DNA from: Acidimicrobiaceae bacterium
GTDB lineage: Bacteria; Actinomycetota; Acidimicrobiia; Acidimicrobiales; RAAP-2
Reading direction: 5' to 3'
Length of the DNA stretch: 40,086 bases
Assembly: GCA_027315005.1 (NCBI GenBank)
Contig: DAHUZT010000004.1
Location: forward strand, 1-40,086
Below the pieces are notes generated by a model that saw nothing but the letters and a program-made list of their open reading frames with translations, was not told the DNA's origin and ran no database searches. The translations under genes and the position numbers were made by a program. Below are positions 35,399 to 40,086 of the stretch, piece after piece (positions within the stretch are counted from its first letter, which is position 1; each line of letters starts with the position of its first letter).

Positions 35399-36369
35399 CA
35401 GTACCCGAGCTCCTCTCCGATGGAGGAAGCCACCTGGCGGGTCGTGCGCAGACCATGTGACCGGGTGAACAGGTATGGGAGGTACAGCATGGGCACGGTG
35501 TCGTCGATCCCGTGGCGGAGCCGGTCGAGGTGGGTGGCGCGGGTACGTCGCATGGTGACCGCCAATCGGGCGGCCTCGAGCACCGGTCCGGCATCCCCCC
35601 CGACGAGCTCTTGTAGCTGTGCCATGGGAGCCGGCCCACCGATGCAGTGGAACACCTCCTCCTCCTGGCGACCGAACAACTCGGGCAGCACCCGGTTGAC
35701 CACGACCGCGGCGAGCGACACGGTCGTCTCTTCCCCCAGCCTCGAGGCGAGCTGGATCGTCTCGTTGACCGGCATCTCCTCGGGGGTGCACACCGCCACC
35801 AACCCGGTTGTGCGAGGATCGGAGAGGATGTCGAGCATCCAGTCGGTCTGGGAGCGAATGAGGCCCACCTTCACCAGATCGTTGATGGCCTGCGGGGCGG
35901 CCAGTTGACCGATGATGTGGCCTGAAGCCGGTGCGTCGACCACCACCAGGTCGTAGTTGCGCTCGCGTACCTCGTAGCAGAGCTTCCCCACGGTCAGGAT
36001 CTCGCGAACACCCGGCGCGGCGGTGGCGACGAAATCGAATGCCTTGGCCAGAGGTCCGATCCGACCGACCACCGGTATGCGCATCTGGAGCTTCAGGTAC
36101 TCGCGCAGGGATGCCTCGGTGTCCATGGTCATGGCGAAGAGGGATGGAAGGATCTCCTTCTCCTTGAAGCTCGTGGGTGGCGCCTCGTAGAACCCGGCCA
36201 CATCGCCCTTCGCATCGACTTCGCAGACGAGTACGCGTCTGCCCTGGGTCGACGCGAAGAGCGCGAGCGCAGAGGCAACCGTGGTCTTTCCGACTCCCCC
36301 CTTGCCGGTGACGAAGACCAGCTTGAGATCGAGGAGAGGTGCCACCGTGGATGCTGCCCTCTCGGTCAT
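35398..36369 (-). CDS. ArsA-like anion-pump ATPase paralogue, first subunit
   Basis: The protein has 323 residues from ATG 36367-36369; in-frame codons upstream overlap the DUF3107 gene and are not coding. It has the deviant Walker A TGKGGVGKTT (21-30), LVCEVDAKGDVAGFYE (switch I) and DLVVVDAPASGHIIGQLAAPQA (switch II), then the VCTPEEMPVNETI segment. It is shorter than its partner and lacks the long N-terminal tail. No transmembrane segment or arsenite-binding Cys set is seen. It is 34 bp after the DUF3107 stop and overlaps the second ATPase start by one base, so the three form an operon. The client of the ATPase pair is unknown. Confidence 0.9.
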   Translation of the reverse strand: MTERAASTVAPLLDLKLVFVTGKGGVGKTTVASALALFASTQGRRVLVCEVDAKGDVAGFYEAPPTSFKEKEILPSLFAMTMDTEASLREYLKLQMRIPVVGRIGPLAKAFDFVATAAPGVREILTVGKLCYEVRERNYDLVVVDAPASGHIIGQLAAPQAINDLVKVGLIRSQTDWMLDILSDPRTTGLVAVCTPEEMPVNETIQLASRLGEETTVSLAAVVVNRVLPELFGRQEEEVFHCIGGPAPMAQLQELVGGDAGPVLEAARLAVTMRRTRATHLDRLRHGIDDTVPMLYLPYLFTRSHGLRTTRQVASSIGEELGY

Positions 36370-36403
36370 CGCCGCTCGAGAGGTCCCGGAATCCTGGGAT
36401 GTC

Positions 36404-36640
36404 TCAGGAGACCCCGAAGCCGACCCGACGGTCGGTGGCGGGCGGGTCGACCTCGACATAGGCGACCTTGCCCGACGGCACCCCCACCTGGCGTCCCTTG
36501 CGGTCGGTGAGCCAGAGAATGGCGCCATCCTCTCCGAGGGCGGCCTCGATGTCGGCGAGTACCTGCGGGCGGTCGGCGTCCTCGGGCAACTCGATGTCGA
36601 GCTCCTTCATCGATTGCACGATTCCGATACGCACATCCAC
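36404..36640 (-). CDS. DUF3107-family small protein
   Basis: The protein has 78 residues from GTG 36638-36640, which has GAGGAG about 8 nt upstream; an in-frame GTG further up is less well placed. It starts VDVRIGIVQSMKELDIELPED and ends KVAYVEVDPPATDRRVGFG, the ends typical of DUF3107 (mycobacterial TB9.4-like). No catalytic residues are evident; it is a compact alpha/beta domain. DUF3107 is close to an actinobacterial signature. It leads the ArsA-like gene pair, so it may act with those ATPases or simply be co-expressed. Confidence 0.88.
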   Translation of the reverse strand: MDVRIGIVQSMKELDIELPEDADRPQVLADIEAALGEDGAILWLTDRKGRQVGVPSGKVAYVEVDPPATDRRVGFGVS

Positions 36641-36752
36641 CCGGCACTCTCCTCTCACCTACCGGCGGTGGGCCGGTGCTCCTCGACGATACAAGGTCGG
36701 AGCGGCACGGCAGGCAGGCGGGCAGGGAACCGGGAGTGGCGTGAGCCGGACC

Positions 36753-36780
36753 TTGACTATTCCGACTTCCGTATTAGTCT
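36753..36780 (+). promoter_or_regulatory. padR promoter with overlapping imperfect palindrome
   Basis: TTGACT (36753-36758) and TAGTCT (36775-36780) are a -35/-10 pair at 16-bp spacing, predicting a transcript start near 36787. A 25-bp palindrome (36755-36779) fills the space between them: GACTATTCCG, a 5-bp spacer, then CGTATTAGTC, whose reverse complement matches the left arm at 8 of 10 positions. This is a likely operator for the PadR protein encoded next, which would block RNA polymerase. Confidence 0.6.
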
Positions 36781-36802
36781 GTACCGAGACTCGGCCATCC
36801 AC

Positions 36803-36824
36803 CGTTCGAACGTGGGCGTTCGAA
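36803..36824 (+). repeat. Two CGTTCGAA direct repeats in the padR leader
   Basis: CGTTCGAA occurs at 36803-36810 and 36817-36824, a 14-bp period, each copy containing the palindrome TTCGAA. They lie downstream of the predicted padR transcript start and before its ATG, and could be a second protein-binding site. Confidence 0.45.
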
Positions 36825-36857
36825 ACCGGGCGACCGGACGAACCGATTGGACAACCG

Positions 36858-37178
36858 ATGGCTTCGAAACGACTCGGACGAACCCAGGACCCCACGATCC
36901 TCGTCCTCACCAGCCTGTCGGGGGGGCCGAAGCACGGCTATGCCGTGATCAAGGACATCGAATCCATGTGTGGTGTGTCTTTCGGGCCTGGCACGCTCTA
37001 CGGCGTCCTCACCCGGCTCGAACAGGAGGGAATGGTCGAGCCCCTTCCCACCGAAGGAACCCGCCGACCATACCGCATCACGGCCACCGGGGCATCGGTG
37101 CTCCGTGAGCGGCTCGGGGTGACCCTCGCGGTGGCCGACGTCGCCTTCCGCCGGCTCGGACAGCTGGGTGCCTCCTGA
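36858..37178 (+). CDS. PadR-family transcriptional regulator
   Basis: This 106-residue winged-helix protein starts at ATG 36858; the ribosome-binding site is weak. The PadR signature is clear: ILVLTSLSGGPKHGYAVIKDIE, then FGPGTLYGVLTRLEQEGMVEP (recognition helix and wing) and RRPYRITATGASVLRERL. There is only the short C-terminal helix of subfamily 2, for dimer formation. PadR proteins usually repress their own operon and an adjacent membrane or efflux gene, and release on ligand binding. Here the stop overlaps the membrane protein ATG by one base (TGATG) and a palindrome covers the promoter, both consistent with autoregulation. Confidence 0.93.
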   Translation: MASKRLGRTQDPTILVLTSLSGGPKHGYAVIKDIESMCGVSFGPGTLYGVLTRLEQEGMVEPLPTEGTRRPYRITATGASVLRERLGVTLAVADVAFRRLGQLGAS

Positions 37179-38218
37179 TGCGAGACTCCCCGGTCGAGGC
37201 CGCTCTTTCGTGCTACCCCGCATGGTGGCGGGACAGATACGCCGACGAGGTCCGTTCGCTGTCCGCCGAACTCCGCTCCGACGGACGCGCGGCGTCCCGG
37301 ATCACCTTCGACCTGGTGCGGGGAGCACTCCGGGTGAGGGCCAGTGCGGAGGGGATGCCGCGGGTCCACGACCTGTGGGCGACCCGGACCCAGCTCTCCA
37401 TCGCGGTGGCGACGCTGCCCTGGCTGCTGGTCGCCCCCCTGGTCTTGTTCGCCATGGGCACCCTGAGACTCCACTCCGCGGCCGGTCGGGTCTTTTCGCC
37501 GCAGCTGACTCTGATCGGATCGAACAGCCTGGAGGTGATGGGGAGGCACGGCCCGGTGGCGGCTCCACCCCTCACGCCGGCCGGGTGGATGGTGGTCGAC
37601 TCCTCCCGGGCCCTCATGGTGCTGTTCGTCGGAACGCTCCTCGTACTGGTCGTCGGCTGGGGCCGACTGATCGGCGGCATCGCCGACTCGAACGCGCCTC
37701 AACGCCGGAAGGCCGCGCTGCTGGCTTGGGCGCCTGTCTTCGCCCTTCTGGCCGATGCCGGTCTGGTGGTCGCCCGGGTCATGGTCGGGCCCAGCAGGTA
37801 TTTCTCGTCGGGCCGACTGGTCGTGCCGCTCAACGGTGATCCGACTGCGGCTCACGCGCTCGTCCAGACCTTCTGGGTCGTGGCCGTCGGCGGGTGGTTG
37901 GTCTCGATCGTCTGCGTGTCGGTCGCAGCCGGACGGGCCGAGGTCGCTCGCTCCGACCTCCGTTTCGGCCGCACCGTGTCCGTCATCGTGTCCGTCCTCT
38001 TCGCAATGCTGCTGGCCGCATATCTGACCTGGGGGATCGGCCTGGTCGTGCAAGCTCGGCAGGCCGCCCACGGGACGTTCACGACCGTCGTCACATCGAA
38101 CGAGGACCTCTGGCTGCCAATGGTGCTCCTACTCCTTTTCGTCGCTGCGCTCTCGGCCCTCGCCGCGCGGGCTGCGGTCAGATCGTGGAGGGTGATCTCG
38201 GTCGAGATCGTCCGGTGA
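37178..38218 (+). CDS. Membrane protein co-expressed with PadR
   Basis: The protein has 346 residues from ATG 37178. An N-terminal cytoplasmic region (ALSCYPAWWRDRYADEVRSLSAEL) of the YP-x-WW-R-x-RY-x-xE type occurs in actinobacterial proteins paired with PadR regulators. It is followed by about five transmembrane segments (about residues 76-97, 142-162, 183-203, 232-252, 268-290) and one near the C-terminus. No enzyme or transporter motif is seen, so the function is unknown; it is probably the sole target of the local PadR. It ends about 40 bp before the convergent TenA gene. Confidence 0.8.
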   Translation: MRDSPVEAALSCYPAWWRDRYADEVRSLSAELRSDGRAASRITFDLVRGALRVRASAEGMPRVHDLWATRTQLSIAVATLPWLLVAPLVLFAMGTLRLHSAAGRVFSPQLTLIGSNSLEVMGRHGPVAAPPLTPAGWMVVDSSRALMVLFVGTLLVLVVGWGRLIGGIADSNAPQRRKAALLAWAPVFALLADAGLVVARVMVGPSRYFSSGRLVVPLNGDPTAAHALVQTFWVVAVGGWLVSIVCVSVAAGRAEVARSDLRFGRTVSVIVSVLFAMLLAAYLTWGIGLVVQARQAAHGTFTTVVTSNEDLWLPMVLLLLFVAALSALAARAAVRSWRVISVEIVR

Positions 38219-38258
38219 CAATGGATCGTCCGGTGACAATGGGATGGCGGAGTTTGCC

Positions 38259-38879
38259 TCAGGGCGACGGCGGAAGGGCGGCGTCGAAGAAGGCCAGTTC
38301 CAGCACCATGGCCCGCCGGTAGGCTGTCCGAACTGCAGCCCCGTCTACCGCCTGGTCGTCGAGCAGCCTCTCCAGGCTGGCGGTGAGCAGTGCGAAGCCC
38401 GGGTCGGCGTAGGTCCGTACCCACGAGGCGTACGGTCCTGCTTCGACCGGGTCGAGTTCCCTGGCCAGCCAGGCGTAGAGTCGCATGCAAGGGGTCATCG
38501 CCGCCAACACCCGACCCACGTCACCGGTTGCCGCGGTGGCCAGCAAGAACTCGGTGTAGCCGAGGGTTGCAGTTCCGGGCTCGACCTCGGTCGTGTCCAT
38601 CCCCCACCGGGCGGCGTAGGCCGCATGCAGCCCGAGCTCCTGACGGACCCCGGTGAGGAGATCGGCCAACGCCAGCAACGTGGGCGTGTCCCGGCTACGG
38701 ACAAGCGCGAAGGCATAGGCCCGGGCGAACGACTCGAGGAAGAACGCGTCCTGGGCGACATAACTGGCGAAGACCTCACGAGACAGCGAGCCGTCGCCGA
38801 TGCCCCGGACGAAGGGGTGGGCGAGCGCCAATTCCGCAAGGTCGGCGTTGTCCGCCCACAGTTGCTCGGCGAGATTCAC
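38259..38879 (-). CDS. tenA: TenA-family thiaminase II/aminopyrimidine aminohydrolase
   Basis: The protein has 206 residues from GTG 38877-38879, in a GTGA overlap with the stop of the other TenA gene. TenA salvages degraded thiamin by hydrolysing 4-amino-5-aminomethyl-2-methylpyrimidine. The all-helical fold matches: HPFVRGIGDGSLSREVFASYVAQDAFFLESFARAYA at the N-terminus. The likely nucleophile is the Cys in AAMTPCMRLYAWLA, positioned like Cys135 of Bacillus TenA, and the C-terminal VLELAFFDAA supplies a Glu at the active-site end. No other thiamin genes are next to it. No riboswitch was seen. Confidence 0.9.
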   Translation of the reverse strand: MNLAEQLWADNADLAELALAHPFVRGIGDGSLSREVFASYVAQDAFFLESFARAYAFALVRSRDTPTLLALADLLTGVRQELGLHAAYAARWGMDTTEVEPGTATLGYTEFLLATAATGDVGRVLAAMTPCMRLYAWLARELDPVEAGPYASWVRTYADPGFALLTASLERLLDDQAVDGAAVRTAYRRAMVLELAFFDAALPPSP

Positions 38880-39433
38880 CCGAGGGCCATTTCCCAGAAC
38901 TCCACCTCCTCGATGAGCACCTCGCGAACCAGGTCTTCGTACTTCTCGGGAGTGGCCAGTTCACGGAGAGCGTCGACGTAACCCACGAATCCCGGAGTGG
39001 TCCAATGGTCCACGAAAACAGCGAATCGCGCCTCCCCCGGTGCCACCGACGCCCAAGCCAGCAGGTACGCACGCTCGATGACCCAGAGCCCGGTGATTGC
39101 CGCTTCGTAGGGCCCGGTGTCCAAACGCCGGAGCAGCTCGGCGTAGCGGGCCGTTGCCGGGAGCACCGTCTGGGGCAGGTCGAACCCACGCTGGTCGGCC
39201 TGCACGTCGAAGAATTCCAGCTCCTCGACCAAGGCGACACAACCACCGGCGAGCACCCCCTGAGCAGGCCGTGGGGCGCGGGCCAGCAGCCGGGCCTGGA
39301 AGCTCAGCAGGTCGGCGACGAAGTGTGCGTCCTGCCCCAACCACCTAGTGAAGGCCGAGTCGCTGATCGTGCCGTTGCCCACCGCCTCGACAAAGGGATG
39401 GAGGACAGCGTTGCTGAAGAGATCGTCGAGCAC
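38876..39433 (-). CDS. TenA-family paralogue lacking the catalytic cysteine
   Basis: The protein has 185 residues from GTG 39431-39433; the open frame runs further upstream but codes for unlikely sequence. It has LHPFVEAVGNGTISDSAFTRWLGQDAHFVADLLSFQARLL, the TenA/THI-4 fold start, and EVEFWEMALG at the end, the conserved FWE. In the place of the catalytic Cys region it has AITGLWVIERAYLLAW, with no Cys. This fits the TenA_E type, which uses a Glu instead, or a non-catalytic partner. The gene is upstream of, and overlapped by, the Cys-type tenA, so both should be made in fixed proportion. No ribosome-binding site is evident. Confidence 0.87.
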   Translation of the reverse strand: MLDDLFSNAVLHPFVEAVGNGTISDSAFTRWLGQDAHFVADLLSFQARLLARAPRPAQGVLAGGCVALVEELEFFDVQADQRGFDLPQTVLPATARYAELLRRLDTGPYEAAITGLWVIERAYLLAWASVAPGEARFAVFVDHWTTPGFVGYVDALRELATPEKYEDLVREVLIEEVEFWEMALG

Positions 39434-39607
39434 TAGCCCAAGGTTAAGCCAGGCCGACCCACGACTTGCGACCACTGCGCTGCGGCGTCGAGACCCGCTC
39501 CTCACCGCTCAGCCACCCCGGCCTACCATCGGGACCGAGGCGTCTCTTGCGACGTCGGGAGACATCGGACGGCTCGCTGCCTCCGATCGAGTGAAGGAGC
39601 GGCGCCC

Positions 39608-40086
39608 GTGTCCGTGGAATTCAAAGGTCGGATCGGTCGGGACTGGCGGGAGTCGGAACCGTGGTGGCCTCCAGCTCCCACCCCCCCCGATGGGGCACCG
39701 AATGTCGTGCTCGTCGTGCTCGACGATGTCGGTTATGGCCAGCTCGGCTGCTATGGCTCTGATATCGACACGCCGGTCATCGACCGCCTTGCCGAGGGGG
39801 GGGTCCGCCTGGCCAACTTCCACACGACCGCGCTGTGTTCACCGACCCGTGCCTGCCTCCTCACCGGCCGGAACCATCACCGCAACGGCATGGGCCGGGT
39901 GGCCGACCTGGCCATCGGCTATCCCGGCTACTGGGGAAGTCCTCCCCGTGAGAACGGATTTCTGTCCGAGATCCTGCGGGAACGGGGGTACGCCAGCTAT
40001 GCGGTGGGCAAGTGGCACCTGACCCCCGAGGACGAGGCCCACGTGGCCGGCTCCCGGGGGACCTGGCCCCTGAGTCGGGGTTTCGA
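39608..40086 (+). CDS. Arylsulfatase, N-terminal part
   Basis: The first 159 residues of a type I sulfatase, cut by the window edge. The start GTG 39608 has AAGGAG 8 nt upstream, a strong site. Metal-binding D39-D40 lie in VVLVVLDDVGYGQLGCYG, and the formylglycine signature C77-S-P-T-R81 continues ACLLTGR. HHRNGMG and VGKWHLTPEDEAH match the arylsulfatase A-like family; the Lys and His of GKWHL are active-site residues. It hydrolyses sulfate esters after a formylglycine-generating enzyme converts Cys77. No signal peptide is present, so it is cytoplasmic or its export is unusual. The length of the full protein is unknown. Confidence 0.94.
   Translation, partial: MSVEFKGRIGRDWRESEPWWPPAPTPPDGAPNVVLVVLDDVGYGQLGCYGSDIDTPVIDRLAEGGVRLANFHTTALCSPTRACLLTGRNHHRNGMGRVADLAIGYPGYWGSPPRENGFLSEILRERGYASYAVGKWHLTPEDEAHVAGSRGTWPLSRGF

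Noticed and set aside
34403..35908. A 501-residue plus-strand open frame over the ArsA-like genes
   Set aside because: Both ATPases on the minus strand carry intact Walker motifs in this stretch, so this frame is a shadow.
34103..36369. Arsenite export operon
   Set aside because: The ATPases lack an evident arsenite-binding cysteine triad, and no arsB, arsC or arsR gene is present.

Overview
The window is a 40 kb piece of a high-GC actinobacterial chromosome. Gene content points to Actinomycetota and probably to a deep branch such as Acidimicrobiia. The lineage markers are a WhiB1-like Fe-S regulator near a PdtaS-like histidine kinase, the DUF3090/SCO1664-family/MSMEG_4193-family trio, a DUF3107-ArsA-ArsA cluster, a coenzyme-F420-type FrhB protein and an MMPL exporter. 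GTG starts and 1-4 bp stop/start overlaps are common. The taxonomic call is inference from gene families, because no rRNA or tRNA gene was seen.

Layout. (1) 1-1258: the 5' part of an IS256-family transposase; a metallo-beta-lactamase-fold gene next to it loses its reading frame at the element edge. (2) 1406-8622: a small membrane protein, a membrane-bound EAL protein with a degenerate GGDEF domain, and two divergent membrane acyltransferase-SGNH paralogues for surface glycan or lipid acylation. (3) 8671-11144, minus strand: a PrxQ-type peroxiredoxin, then three overlapping genes: a protein with five near-identical 9-residue repeats, an RDD membrane protein and an AlkB-type DNA repair dioxygenase. 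(4) 11422-16015: a DrrA/DrrB-type ABC exporter pair and aconitase. (5) 16048-19631, minus strand: DEAD-box helicase, PIG-L deacetylase, class I glutamine amidotransferase and a hemolysin III-type membrane protein. (6) 19961-26246, plus strand: a second Bcp/PrxQ, an FrhB-like Fe-S protein, an MMPL exporter and the phosphatase-DUF3090-SCO1664 trio. (7) 26290-28910: ETF alpha and beta subunits and a glycerophosphodiesterase. (8) 29087-33860: whiB behind a perfect CRP-type palindrome, a secreted five-module protein, a PdtaS-like kinase and a PHP phosphoesterase. (9) 34103-36640: DUF3107 and two ArsA-like ATPases. (10) 36753-38218: a PadR regulator with a candidate self-operator and a coupled membrane protein. 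(11) 38259-39433: two overlapping TenA-family genes. (12) 39608-end: start of an arylsulfatase.

Most of the window is ordinary housekeeping and envelope biology. I found no CRISPR array, phage module, toxin-antitoxin pair or clear defence island. The points most worth following up are the CRP-type site at whiB, the 27-bp repeat array in the RDD/AlkB operon, the TenA pair in which one member lacks the catalytic cysteine, the secreted five-module protein sitting between whiB and pdtaS, and the palindrome between the -35 and -10 of the padR promoter.
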